A DNA stretch of 36,582 nt from Altibacter sp. (GTDB lineage Bacteria > Bacteroidota > Bacteroidia > Flavobacteriales > Flavobacteriaceae), in assembly GCA_028285705.1 (NCBI GenBank), contig JANQOS010000136.1, positions 1 to 36,582 on the forward strand. Direction: 5' to 3'. The position numbers and the translations under genes were made by a program. The first letter of the stretch is position 1. Each line of letters starts with the position of its first letter. This document shows positions 6,485 through 15,139 of this stretch, one piece after another. The notes beneath the pieces are model-generated. The model ran no database searches. It was not told the origin of the DNA and was given only the letters and a program-made list of their open reading frames with translations.

Positions 6485-7153
6485 TTAAATAAGGCCTAGT
6501 GAATTGGCAATATAGATAAGCTGCGCAGGAGTAGTTGCATTAAACTCGTCCTTAAGTTTGCTAATATGTCCTTCGATGGACCTAATACTATTAGGGGTAA
6601 TATTTTTGGATTTAAAATAATCACTTATTTCACTTTGTTTTAATCCATCGGCAAGGAGGCGTAGTAATTGCTTGTCGTATGCATCTAATTTCAGAACGTT
6701 CTTTTGTTGTAATATAGTAGAAGAAACAGGACAGGTGTAGATTTGATCCTTTGAAACAGAATATAATGCTTTCGTCAGCTCTTTTAACCCGTAAAGCCCT
6801 TTACAAACATAACCATCGATCTTTAACTCATCTAAAAGAAATTTAATTATTGGCTGCTTGTCCTCTACAGAAAACACAATGACCTTAATGTCCGGTTGAA
6901 CTTCTTTTACTTTAGAAATTAGTTCCTTTCCGGAGGTAATATTATTTCTCCCGTGTGACGGGGTAAAATGATAGTCACTAATTAAAAGCTGATAAGGGGT
7001 GCCATCTAAAGAAGCCTTTTTAATTTTTAAAAAAGCATCATCACAAAACTGAGATTGATGTACAGTAGGAACAGATAACTCTATAAGTGTATCTACAACA
7101 CCTTTTTTATTACTATCTGTATCTTCTGCAACTAATATTTTAGTGAATAACAT
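6485..7153 (-). CDS. LuxR/NarL-type response regulator
   Basis: 222 residues. The receiver domain spans 1-130: acidic pocket AED at 9-11, phospho-acceptor Asp60 in LLISDYHF, conserved Lys in YVCKG. The C-terminal helix-turn-helix spans about 155-222 (LDAYDKQLLRLLADGLKQSEISDYFKSKNI ... SIEGHISKLKDEF ... LIYIANSLGLI). It belongs to a flavobacterial branch in which the HTH has an insert between its helices. It lies 8 nt after the TPR histidine kinase gene, so the two form a two-component pair. The dyad operators at 5527, 6446 and 9489 flank its locus and are the best candidates for its targets. Confidence 0.9.
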   Translation of the reverse strand: MLFTKILVAEDTDSNKKGVVDTLIELSVPTVHQSQFCDDAFLKIKKASLDGTPYQLLISDYHFTPSHGRNNITSGKELISKVKEVQPDIKVIVFSVEDKQPIIKFLLDELKIDGYVCKGLYGLKELTKALYSVSKDQIYTCPVSSTILQQKNVLKLDAYDKQLLRLLADGLKQSEISDYFKSKNITPNSIRSIEGHISKLKDEFNATTPAQLIYIANSLGLI

Positions 7154-7161
7154 ATTTGAAG

Positions 7162-9126
7162 TTAAGTAGTAAATATAATTTTTGCATTAAAACCTTCTTT
7201 AGGTTTAGAATCAAAAGTAATAGTCCCGCCAATAGTATCTATGCGGTTTTCCACACTTTTAAGTCCAGTATTGAGTTTAAGGGTTTCAATTCCTACTCCA
7301 TTGTCTACATAATTCACAAAAATCTTGTTTCCTTTCTTTGCAAAAGTAACAGCAGCAAAAGAAGCTTTGCTATGTTTTTTCATGTTGGTAAGTAATTCCT
7401 GTAATACGCGATATAATTCCTTTTTCTTATAATCTGAAACAACTTTCCAAAAACCGGCTTCTAATTCTGTGGTAATTATTTTGGTATGGTCACTTCCGTA
7501 GGAATTTAATAGAGCATTGAGTTCATCTCTATAGGCATTTCCAGTGTCAATACTTGTAAATTCTTTTGAAATATCTCTTGCTTTGTTGTAAATATCATTT
7601 AAACCATCCAGAATCTTTAAACCTTCAGTATGTTTTAATATAGCCGGATTTTTTTGAATTTGGGTCATAATGTAAAATATATCATTGCCAACTTCATCGT
7701 GAATTTTCTTAGAAAGGGCTTTCTCTGTGCTATGTCTTTCGTTGATCATTCCAATCCTTTTTTGTTGTTTCAGAAAAAAGTACAGAAACAAAGAACCCAA
7801 CAGAATCACCAATGCCGAAGCAAAGTAGGTGTTCTTTTGATTTTTTTCTTTTTCAATCTGTAGTTCACCTTCAGCTTTCTCCTTCAAAAGTTTTTCATTA
7901 TCAAATTTTGTTACTGCATATAATTCCTGGTTTTTAGTATTAATGGCTTCCAAAGTTTTGTCTATTGTGATGTAATAGAGAGACAAATCATTAGCTATTG
8001 GCTCTTTTAAATCATTTTTAATATCAAATAAAAGCCGAAGAGCCTCCAGAGAAGCATACATGCTGTTTCTTTCTTTGGCATTAAAAAATGCTGCTTCTGC
8101 ATAAGCCAATGCTTTCTGCTTGTCTGTTTTTGAATAGTACTTAGTGAGGTGGATATTACTGGCAATTAATCCTTGAATATCATTGGAAGCTTTACGTAAT
8201 TGTAAAGAATTCAATAGTAATGTTTCAGATTCGTGGTTTGTTTCATTCTGTTTCCACTCTATAAATCCTTTATTACTTAGCACCCTGGCATATTCTTTTC
8301 TGTTTTTTATAACTATAGAGTCAGTTAACAGACTATCCAATATTCTAATGGCATTTTTATACTCGGCTTTATCTGCCAGAATATTGGCTTTTGTATTTAA
8401 TAATTTTAAGAGATTTATTTTTCCAATTTTATTTAAAGCTTTCTCATTTTTACAAAGCTGTATGGCCTTGTAATTATAATTTAGAGCGTTATCATAATTT
8501 TCCTGCGCTCTAAAAGCTGTAGAAATGTTTTGGTACAAACCGGCCAGGCTTTTAATTTCAGAAGAGCCTTCTAAATATTGTACTCCTTCTACAGCGGTAT
8601 ATTTACTGCCGTTATAATCTCCCAGGCTTTTTTGAATATCAGCCATAGAGTGTAAATTTTTACCGGCAGAAATTGTATCTCCACTATATTTTTGAATTTT
8701 GTATGCTTCTGTAAAATAATTAAATGCTATGGGTAATTTGTTTATGGACTTGTAATAAAGCCCAAGCTTTGTAAGCCCTTTTCCCATATACAATGTATCC
8801 CCATTTTTTTTAGCGGTAGTATATAGCTTCTTTGAAAAGTAAATAGCACTATCCTTTTGCTTATTTTTAGAATGTAAGGAGGTTTTTAACATAAGTGCTC
8901 TGTATAGTAAGATATCTTCACCTGAATGAAACACTTCTTTTAAAAAGTCGTTTGTGATTTCTAATCTCTCTTTAATAGATATGGAATCATTATCATATAT
9001 GCTGTTTAATTTTTTTTCTAAAGGAGAAGCAAAGGGGTTGGTTTTCTGTTTTGTTTCACAGGAGAGAAGAGAAATAAAACCAATTACATAAAGAAAAAAG
9101 AGGGATGTAACATATATATGTTTCAT
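7162..9126 (-). CDS. TPR-containing sensor histidine kinase
   Basis: 654 residues. An N-terminal lipoprotein-like signal (MKHIYVTSLFFLYVIGFISLLSC, Cys23) is followed by about 380 residues of TPR-type helical repeats that should lie in the periplasm. A membrane helix sits near 432-452 (TYFASALVILLGSLFLYFFL). The kinase core is of the HisKA_3 type, with the phospho-acceptor His at about residue 476 (KKIHDEVGND), an N-box (ELLTNMKKHS) and a G-box (VDNGVGIE). Such TPR kinases are common in Bacteroidota and pair with LuxR-type regulators, as here with the next gene. A 51-residue lipoprotein gene lies 33 nt upstream and is presumably cotranscribed. The stimulus is unknown. Confidence 0.9.
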   Translation of the reverse strand: MKHIYVTSLFFLYVIGFISLLSCETKQKTNPFASPLEKKLNSIYDNDSISIKERLEITNDFLKEVFHSGEDILLYRALMLKTSLHSKNKQKDSAIYFSKKLYTTAKKNGDTLYMGKGLTKLGLYYKSINKLPIAFNYFTEAYKIQKYSGDTISAGKNLHSMADIQKSLGDYNGSKYTAVEGVQYLEGSSEIKSLAGLYQNISTAFRAQENYDNALNYNYKAIQLCKNEKALNKIGKINLLKLLNTKANILADKAEYKNAIRILDSLLTDSIVIKNRKEYARVLSNKGFIEWKQNETNHESETLLLNSLQLRKASNDIQGLIASNIHLTKYYSKTDKQKALAYAEAAFFNAKERNSMYASLEALRLLFDIKNDLKEPIANDLSLYYITIDKTLEAINTKNQELYAVTKFDNEKLLKEKAEGELQIEKEKNQKNTYFASALVILLGSLFLYFFLKQQKRIGMINERHSTEKALSKKIHDEVGNDIFYIMTQIQKNPAILKHTEGLKILDGLNDIYNKARDISKEFTSIDTGNAYRDELNALLNSYGSDHTKIITTELEAGFWKVVSDYKKKELYRVLQELLTNMKKHSKASFAAVTFAKKGNKIFVNYVDNGVGIETLKLNTGLKSVENRIDTIGGTITFDSKPKEGFNAKIIFTT

Positions 9127-9159
9127 CCCTCTAAATTACTAAATTAAATCATTGATAAT

Positions 9160-9315
9160 TTAGCCATTACCTCCATCATCATCGTCTTCTTCAATTTCTC
9201 CGTCCTCACCTTCGGTAGGAGAAAGATCTACTTGTTGTGAAAGAGGAGTGGGCGTACAAGATGTAAAGGTCGTGCTCATAAAAAGAGCAAATAGTATATA
9301 AAAAAGAATTTTCAT
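9160..9315 (-). CDS. Small acidic lipoprotein upstream of the TPR kinase
   Basis: A 51-codon gene, ATG at 9315 and TAA at 9162-9160. The first 20 residues (MKILFYILFALFMSTTFTSC) are a clear lipoprotein signal with Cys20. The 31-residue mature part is TPTPLSQQVDLS followed by an almost wholly acidic, glycine-containing tail (EGEDGEIEEDDDDGGNG). It is 33 nt upstream of the histidine kinase gene on the same strand, suggesting one transcript of lipoprotein, kinase and regulator. It may be a surface or periplasmic partner, or the ligand, of the TPR sensor; this is inference. The signal peptide, stop and context make it a probable real gene despite its size. Confidence 0.68.
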   Translation of the reverse strand: MKILFYILFALFMSTTFTSCTPTPLSQQVDLSPTEGEDGEIEEDDDDGGNG

Positions 9316-9672
9316 GATTTTTAAATTTTAGAATTGAACAAAAGGGTTGCTGTCCATGTCTTACGACACAGTTGTCCTTTCGGGTTATAGCAACCCGTTA
9401 GAGTTTGGAGTACTCCTAAGTTTTTGGAAAGTGAAAATCCTATACGGTAACTCTTAGCTACTTTCCATTTGGCTGTCTGCTAGCCGTATGTGGATTTCCG
9501 CAGTGTCAGTATTGTACATTTATTATGTTAGCAAAGCATAACTGGACTGATACTGAAGCAAATAAAAGATAGATTGTTGAAGGGACTATAGGCATAACTA
9601 TGACATCTATGAGACATTTATAAGACATTCATTATTTTATTTTCAAATGATTGATTATCAAATAATTATAAA
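9316..9672. promoter_or_regulatory. 357-bp non-coding region with operator C and inverted repeats
   Basis: No gene was found here. The third operator copy (TGCGG-N4-CCACA, minus strand) is at 9502-9489, 173 nt before the minus-strand lipoprotein gene and 170 nt before the plus-strand gene at 9673. Neither side has a perfect TAnnTTTG at 22 nt; the plus side has TATGTTAG at 9524-9531, 21 nt away. Inverted repeats: GGGTTGCT (9344-9351) with AGCAACCC (9389-9396); GGGTT (9382-9386) with AACCC (9392-9396), an alternative partner; GGAAAGT (9426-9432) with ACTTTCC (9460-9466), interleaved with a pairing of ACGG (9444-9447) with CCGT (9484-9487). This may be a structured leader of the lipoprotein-kinase-regulator transcript. 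Confidence 0.5.
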
Positions 9673-10371
9673 ATGAAAAATCAGAAAACTAAAGAGGTAA
9701 ATAAAAAAGAATTGCTACAAGAATTGATGAATCTTGTTTTTAAGGAAGCTAAAAGAGACTCTAAAAAAAACACTGGAGGAGGCCTTTCAAAATATCTTTC
9801 TGAACAGATGGAGGAAAAATTCAATTTAATTATCGATAAAAAGACTTTTAACAGATATTATGAAGGATATATATCAAAAGTGATTGAGAAGATTGAGCCT
9901 CAAGATGATACTCTAAATGCCCTTTGTAAATATTTGGGCTATACAGATTTTAAGGATTTTGAAGTAAAAAGGAAAGAAGAAAATAAAAATGAAAAATTGA
10001 AAAGAAGATTAAAATTTTGCTATGTGTTTAGCATTATTTTGGCTGGATTACTAAGCTTATTTATATTAAAGTATTACAAAAAGAATTGCATATTATGGGT
10101 TGATGATCATTTTGAAAAGATCCGGTGTTCTGGTTTAGAAAATGAGGAAATATTAGACGAAATAAGATTAGAAAAGTTTAGAAAAGTTCCGGTTTGTAAA
10201 GACACTATTTTTTTTAAAGATGGAAAACCCATTAAGTGGTATGATAGAAAGGATAATGTATTTACATATTTTACCTATTTAGGTAAAAATCCTGAAAGTG
10301 GCAGAACGGTAAAAGCAATAACTCAAAGAATAATTGATTCAAGGGTTAGGCCATGTGATTCTATCAAATAA
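9673..10371 (+). CDS. Unknown single-pass membrane protein
   Basis: 232 residues. The N-terminal 105 residues are cytoplasmic, Lys/Glu-rich and helical, with a stretch (ELLQELMNLVFKEAKRDS ... LSEQMEEKFNLIIDKKTFNRYYEGY ... LNALCKYLGYTDFKDFE) resembling HTH-like or adaptor domains seen in flavobacterial regulators. One membrane helix follows at about 117-133 (YVFSIILAGLLSLFILKYY). The external part contains CILWVDDHFEKIRC, a FRKVPVCKDTIFFKDGKPIKWYDRKDN segment and FTYLGKNPESGRTVKAITQRII. I recall this external module at the end of other flavobacterial membrane proteins, without a known role. It could be a membrane-linked regulator. It is divergent from the kinase locus, with operator C between them. 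Confidence 0.6.
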   Translation: MKNQKTKEVNKKELLQELMNLVFKEAKRDSKKNTGGGLSKYLSEQMEEKFNLIIDKKTFNRYYEGYISKVIEKIEPQDDTLNALCKYLGYTDFKDFEVKRKEENKNEKLKRRLKFCYVFSIILAGLLSLFILKYYKKNCILWVDDHFEKIRCSGLENEEILDEIRLEKFRKVPVCKDTIFFKDGKPIKWYDRKDNVFTYFTYLGKNPESGRTVKAITQRIIDSRVRPCDSIK

Positions 10372-10380
10372 AACCCGAAA

Positions 10381-12393
10381 TCACTTCACCCTAACCCTAA
10401 CAGTTTTAGAAAAAGAACCACTATTCTTTATGGTAAGCAAATAAATCCCTTTTGAAAAAGAACCGGTTTGCAATGCATAGGTCGTTTTGCTACTTCCAAT
10501 TTTATTGCGGGTTACTAATTTGCCATCAATACTGTAAAGCTCATAATCCAAAACTCCGGAAAGATGGTTTCGGTCTATATGTAGATTAATAAGATCAGGT
10601 TTTCCGGAAGGATAAGTTACTACAACAGCATTATTTGCCAGTATGTTGTCTTCAACTCCAAGGCCTATGCCATCATGGACCTTAAAGTTACCGATATTAA
10701 TTTTGTAGTTATTTATAGTTTCGGCAGAAGCAAACCGTAATCCTATAGTAGCCAGTTCTCTACCGGCATGTTCCTGTAAAATGATACTTCTCCCAAACCA
10801 GCCCGGAGCTGCTCCCGGATTGATCCAATACTGAACGGTTTCAGTAGGATTATCTGCAAAAGTCAACAGGATCCTTAATCGGGTGTTATCAATTTGACTG
10901 TAATTAAAAACGATGTCTATTTTAGAATCAGCGGTCAATAACAATTTTGTTTTGTATAAGAGGAGGTCATTATTTTCTCCGACATTAAGAGTTCCTTCAA
11001 TCTTTAAAGAACTACCTCCATTGTAGGCATCATCAAAATCCCAGGAAGCAGATACGGTATTGTTTTCTGAAAAGGCAAATTGCCAATTAGGCAGGATGTC
11101 CTGATCGTTCATATTGTGCCAGGGCGTCGCGCTTGTTTCCACACCATCTGTAAACTTTTTTAATCCGTGGCCGGTATTGAAATTGGTTTCAAACGGAATC
11201 GCTGTAATGGTTGATGCTGCCGGTATCCAATTGGCATAGCCTTTAAATCCTGTAGCGTCTTCCAATCCCGGATTTCGGTCTGCACCTGCAAACATATGTC
11301 TTTCTTCACTGTAAAAATCTACATAGTCTGACGGGTCATTGTTAAAATTACTGTATAAGGAATTGTTGTAGATGCAGTTTGGTGCAAAGAGCCCTAAAGA
11401 AGTATATGGAGTAGTTGCATTTTCATGCAATAACCCCATCCAGTTGTTACCGCCTGTCTGGAATGGAGCCTGATTTCTTCCCGGCCAGACATCTACTCCG
11501 GTAAAGACCTCAAATGCAGAACGCCCTATTGTATTGGCTCTGTCTCTTGATGAACTTGGAAAGGCACTGTTGCTCCAAAAGAAATTAATGAAGATATTAC
11601 TGCTTACACGCTGTTCAAAACCATTTCCAGAATTCCCGTCTTCATCATTTTGAACAAAGACACTATTACCTGCATTCAACCTGTTTTGCCAACCTACAGA
11701 ACCCGAAAGCAGCATGGCATCATACCACATTACTTCTTTGTCAAGTGCTTCCACCGCTGTAGTCAGATCTCTTAAGAACTCATACATCAATTGAGCTGTA
11801 GAACCATTTGTGGAGGTCTCTTCATTGATGAACCAACCGTCAAAATTATAGTATTGCATCATGTTTACCATAATAGGGATCACAACAAAGTCACCGTTTC
11901 CGTCTTGCTCCAGGAAGTCCAGCATAGTAGCCGTGGACCCTCCAAAAACGTTAGGGGCAAAAAATACATTTCCAAATACCTTAACCCCGTTTTTATGAGC
12001 GGCATTTGTCCAGGGAGCAGAAGGGAGCTGTACGGTCTGGCTAGCCGTACCTCCAAACCAAACCAGTTTATCTATATAAGACCAGTTTGTAAAATTATAT
12101 AAATTGAATTGCGATTGCTCTTCACCATAGTTTGCAAAATTATTCATGCCATCCGGTAAGTATGCAATTCCCATGTCATTAGGAAGATTAGGATTAAATT
12201 GAGTATCTGTATTTATAAAACGTTCTGCCAGCGGTTCGGTAGCAATTAATAACGGATCTGCCGTAGCACCATTTTCGGTCCAGTTCTTTAATTCGGCAAT
12301 AGTAAGTACATAAGGAGCTTGATCATTTATAATTTGAGCGCTAACACTAAAGTTAAAAGCTACAAAAAAAAGAAGGGTAATAAATTTGTGCAT
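10381..12393 (-). CDS. Secreted GH85 endo-beta-N-acetylglucosaminidase
   Basis: 670 residues. Signal peptide MHKFITLLFFVAFNFSVSAQ. The catalytic domain (about 25-400) has GH85 hallmarks: VWFGG, PWTNAAHKNGVKVFGNVFF, and YYNFDGWFINEE, which holds the Asn190-x-Glu192 pair that in this family orients the substrate acetamido group and acts as acid/base. GH85 enzymes cut the chitobiose core of N-glycans. Residues about 410-570 form a beta-sandwich accessory region. The last 75 residues (from NLHIDRNHLSGVLDYELYSIDG to KTVRVRVK) are a type A sorting domain for the type IX system, so the enzyme is exported across the outer membrane. No SusC/SusD partner is nearby. It ends 9 bp from the convergent gene at 10371. 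Confidence 0.9.
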   Translation of the reverse strand: MHKFITLLFFVAFNFSVSAQIINDQAPYVLTIAELKNWTENGATADPLLIATEPLAERFINTDTQFNPNLPNDMGIAYLPDGMNNFANYGEEQSQFNLYNFTNWSYIDKLVWFGGTASQTVQLPSAPWTNAAHKNGVKVFGNVFFAPNVFGGSTATMLDFLEQDGNGDFVVIPIMVNMMQYYNFDGWFINEETSTNGSTAQLMYEFLRDLTTAVEALDKEVMWYDAMLLSGSVGWQNRLNAGNSVFVQNDEDGNSGNGFEQRVSSNIFINFFWSNSAFPSSSRDRANTIGRSAFEVFTGVDVWPGRNQAPFQTGGNNWMGLLHENATTPYTSLGLFAPNCIYNNSLYSNFNNDPSDYVDFYSEERHMFAGADRNPGLEDATGFKGYANWIPAASTITAIPFETNFNTGHGLKKFTDGVETSATPWHNMNDQDILPNWQFAFSENNTVSASWDFDDAYNGGSSLKIEGTLNVGENNDLLLYKTKLLLTADSKIDIVFNYSQIDNTRLRILLTFADNPTETVQYWINPGAAPGWFGRSIILQEHAGRELATIGLRFASAETINNYKINIGNFKVHDGIGLGVEDNILANNAVVVTYPSGKPDLINLHIDRNHLSGVLDYELYSIDGKLVTRNKIGSSKTTYALQTGSFSKGIYLLTIKNSGSFSKTVRVRVK

Positions 12394-12498
12394 CTTTTGT
12401 GGATTAAGAATTGAATTTTAAAGATAGTTTATAATTAGGCTACTCCAAAATGAAACTTTTTCAAATAATTTAGGTATAATTCTTGTTGCCTACTTCCC

Positions 12499-13044
12499 AT
12501 GAAAAAAACCATCAACTTATTCTTGATCTATTTAATTTGCTTTTCCTGTATTCCTATAAAGATTGCACCTAATATGGCAGAAGGGAAAGTTGTTAAAGCA
12601 AATCGATTTCTTAAAAAATTTCCAAAACAATACGCGTACGTTTTTGATGACCCGAAAGATGCCAATGAATTTTATAAATACATAAATGCCAAGTATCAAA
12701 TTGCTTACGATGATGCTATGGGTAATGTTCCGGTAACTATTGGAGAGGATAGATATTATTTAACTTTTTATGAAGCCAATAAAGAGACACAAACAATTAA
12801 TTTAGTGCCTATGATGGTTGACGCTGCTTTAGAACAAGAAGGATATGGCAAGCCATTAGAGAGTGCTGAATTCTCAAGATATGGAAAATGGTATTTGGTT
12901 CTTACGGTTACAGATGATAACTACAAAGACGCTCTTTATCCAGAATATGAAGAGTATAAGAACGTCTTGAAATATGTTTCGGAACTACGTTCTGAATATC
13001 TTTCAACAACCCATTACATAGAAGTGTACTTAAAAGCGAAATAA
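12499..13044 (+). CDS. Hypothetical lipoprotein
   Basis: 181 residues, not recognised. Signal with lipobox: MKKTINLFLIYLICFSC, Cys17. The mature part is mixed alpha/beta. A segment KFPKQYAYVFDDPKDANEFYKYINAKYQ is followed by a likely ligand- or partner-binding beta-sheet (NVPVTIGEDRYYLTFYEAN; WYLVLTVTDDNYKD) and a C-terminal helix plus strand (YIEVYLKAK). No catalytic motif seen. It is transcribed alone, divergent from the GH85 gene and ended by a hairpin at 13050. A link to the glycosidase is not indicated. Confidence 0.7.
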   Translation: MKKTINLFLIYLICFSCIPIKIAPNMAEGKVVKANRFLKKFPKQYAYVFDDPKDANEFYKYINAKYQIAYDDAMGNVPVTIGEDRYYLTFYEANKETQTINLVPMMVDAALEQEGYGKPLESAEFSRYGKWYLVLTVTDDNYKDALYPEYEEYKNVLKYVSELRSEYLSTTHYIEVYLKAK

Positions 13045-13049
13045 AAAAA

Positions 13050-13067
13050 CCCTCACTATTGTGAGGG
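13050..13067 (+). terminator. Hairpin terminator between convergent genes
   Basis: Stem CCCTCAC (13050-13056) pairs with GTGAGGG (13061-13067) around TATT, with seven A on the left and CTTATTATTT on the right. The A-run becomes a T-run on the minus strand, so it is at least as good a terminator for the minus-strand ahcY gene that ends at 13097. Confidence 0.85.
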
Positions 13068-13096
13068 CTTATTATTTAAAAAGTAAAGCAGATTTT

Positions 13097-14413
13097 TTAG
13101 TATCTGTAGTACTCAGGTTTATAAGGCCCTTCAACCTGTACACCAATATAATCGGCCTGCTCTTTTCGAAGCTCGGTCAATTCCACGCCAATTTTCTCCA
13201 GGTGTAGTTTTGCCACTTTTTCATCCAGATGCTTCGGAAGCATATATACCTTGTTTTCATATTGGTCACTGTTCTTCCAAAGCTCAATTTGTGCCAAGGT
13301 CTGGTTTGTAAAGGAGTTACTCATCACAAAACTTGGATGCCCTGTGGCACAACCTAAATTAACCAAACGGCCTTCGGCAAGCAAGATAATGTCTTTTCCA
13401 TTCACAGTGTATTTATCAACCTGTGGCTTTATTTCCACCTTGGTATCACCAAAGTTATCATTCAGCCAGGCAACGGCAATTTCATTATCGAAGTGGCCAA
13501 TATTACAAACAATGGTCTTATCCTTCATTGCTTTGAAGTGTTCTCCGGTTACAATATCCTTGTTTCCGGTAGTAGTTATAACGATATCGGTTTTTGCTAT
13601 AACAGTTTCCAGTTTTTTAACTTCAAAACCATCCATAGCGGCCTGTAGCGCACAAATAGGATCTATTTCTGTGACTGTAACAATAGCTCCCGCACCTTTA
13701 AACGAAGCTGCAGTACCTTTACCAACATCACCATAGCCACAAACCACAACACGTTTTCCGGCTAGCATTACATCTGTTGCTCTTCTTATAGCATCCACGG
13801 CACTTTCTCGACAACCATATTTATTGTCGAATTTAGACTTGGTCACACTATCATTTACATTGATGGCCGGCATTACCAATGTACCATTGTTCATACGTTC
13901 GTACAAACGGTGTACTCCGGTAGTGGTTTCTTCAGAAAGTCCTTTAATTCCGGAAGCCAGTTCAGGATACTTATCAAATACCATATTGGTAAGGTCACCA
14001 CCGTCATCTAGGATCATATTCAATGGCTTACGTTCTTCGCCAAAGAAAAGAGTTTGTTCGATACACCAGTCAAATTCTTCTTCGGTCATACCTTTCCATG
14101 CATATACAGGGGTGCCTGTGGCAGCAATGGCAGCGGCAGCCTGATCTTGTGTAGAGAAGATATTACAGGAACTCCAGGTTACTTCGGCTCCCAAAGCTTG
14201 TAAAGTTTCGATCAATACAGCAGTTTGTATGGTCATATGCAAACATCCTGCAATACGCGCTCCCTTTAATGGCTGCTCATCTTTATATTCTTCGCGTAAA
14301 GACATAAGGCCGGGCATTTCTGCTTCTGCCAGTTCTATTTCTTTGCGCCCCCAATCTGCCAGGGAAATATCTTTTACTTTATACGCCGTGTAAGGCACTG
14401 TTTTAGTTGACAT
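13097..14413 (-). CDS. ahcY: Adenosylhomocysteinase
   Basis: 438 residues from the ATG at 14413; a longer reading from 14488 adds non-homologous sequence. It hydrolyses S-adenosylhomocysteine to adenosine and homocysteine in the methyl cycle, in the cytoplasm. Visible family blocks: N-terminal [25 protein letters not shown], substrate-domain [16 protein letters not shown] and [10 protein letters not shown], the NAD-binding [26 protein letters not shown], and a C-terminal end PYKPEYYRY that contacts the neighbouring subunit. Length is normal for the bacterial family. Divergent from the PPTase gene, 81 bp apart. Confidence 0.97.
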   Translation of the reverse strand: MSTKTVPYTAYKVKDISLADWGRKEIELAEAEMPGLMSLREEYKDEQPLKGARIAGCLHMTIQTAVLIETLQALGAEVTWSSCNIFSTQDQAAAAIAATGTPVYAWKGMTEEEFDWCIEQTLFFGEERKPLNMILDDGGDLTNMVFDKYPELASGIKGLSEETTTGVHRLYERMNNGTLVMPAINVNDSVTKSKFDNKYGCRESAVDAIRRATDVMLAGKRVVVCGYGDVGKGTAASFKGAGAIVTVTEIDPICALQAAMDGFEVKKLETVIAKTDIVITTTGNKDIVTGEHFKAMKDKTIVCNIGHFDNEIAVAWLNDNFGDTKVEIKPQVDKYTVNGKDIILLAEGRLVNLGCATGHPSFVMSNSFTNQTLAQIELWKNSDQYENKVYMLPKHLDEKVAKLHLEKIGVELTELRKEQADYIGVQVEGPYKPEYYRY

Positions 14414-14494
14414 ATTACTATATTTGAATTTATTAATTTTTTCCTTTCCGAAAGCAATTCGGTTTGCAAAAATACGTAATATCTGCAATATTAT

Positions 14495-15139
14495 ATGCCA
14501 CTTTACAAAACTATAACAGTTAATCCTACTACTAAGGTCCTCATTTGGAAGATAGAAGAATCTTTTGCAGAACTTTCTGAAGGGATTTCACTCACTAAAC
14601 ATTGCCGTACTCGGGTGGATGGGATGAAGAGTGATCTGCACCGGCGGGGATTTATGAGTGTGCGGCATTTACTGGCAGAGGAAGGCTATACAGACCACGA
14701 TCTGTTTTACGATACGTTTGGAAAACCTCATTTAGCAGACAATAAACATATTTCAATTACACATTCTTTCATTTTTTCGGCTATTATCATTAGTGATACC
14801 GAAGTAGGAATAGATATTGAAAAACAACGCTCTAAAATTTTAAAAATAGCACATAAGTTCACACCTATAGAAGAATACAGGACCCTTGCGAATGAAGATG
14901 CTATTATGCGAAAGCTAACCATGGTCTGGGGTGCTAAGGAATCTTTGTATAAAAGCTTTGCAACTCCCGGCGTGAGTTTTTTACAACATATTTATGTAGA
15001 CAATTTTAGTTTGGAGAAACTACGATCTACAGCAGATGTTAGCTTTGGAAATAAAAGAGAACAATACAACGTCTGGTTTTTGGAGTTTGAAGGATTTACC
15101 TGTGCGTATGCATTAATTTCTGAAGAGAAAAGAAAATGA
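14495..15139 (+). CDS. 4'-phosphopantetheinyl transferase family protein
   Basis: 214 residues, Sfp-like two-lobed type. It transfers phosphopantetheine from CoA to carrier proteins. Key blocks: HISITHS (about residues 87-93), VGIDIEKQR with the Mg-binding Asp and Glu, and WGAKESLYK with the catalytic Glu/Lys. The family also contains the AcpS-like function for fatty acid synthesis; since no carrier-protein or polyketide genes are near, the substrate is open. First gene of a six-gene overlapping operon; its stop overlaps the start of the GGGP synthase gene (ATGA at 15136-15139). Confidence 0.9.
   Translation: MPLYKTITVNPTTKVLIWKIEESFAELSEGISLTKHCRTRVDGMKSDLHRRGFMSVRHLLAEEGYTDHDLFYDTFGKPHLADNKHISITHSFIFSAIIISDTEVGIDIEKQRSKILKIAHKFTPIEEYRTLANEDAIMRKLTMVWGAKESLYKSFATPGVSFLQHIYVDNFSLEKLRSTADVSFGNKREQYNVWFLEFEGFTCAYALISEEKRK

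Noticed and set aside
11791..12102. Open frame of 103 codons opposite the GH85 gene
   Set aside because: It is antisense to a strongly conserved catalytic domain and has no family resemblance.
13251..14144. Two open frames opposite ahcY
   Set aside because: Shadows of a highly conserved gene, with no independent start signals.
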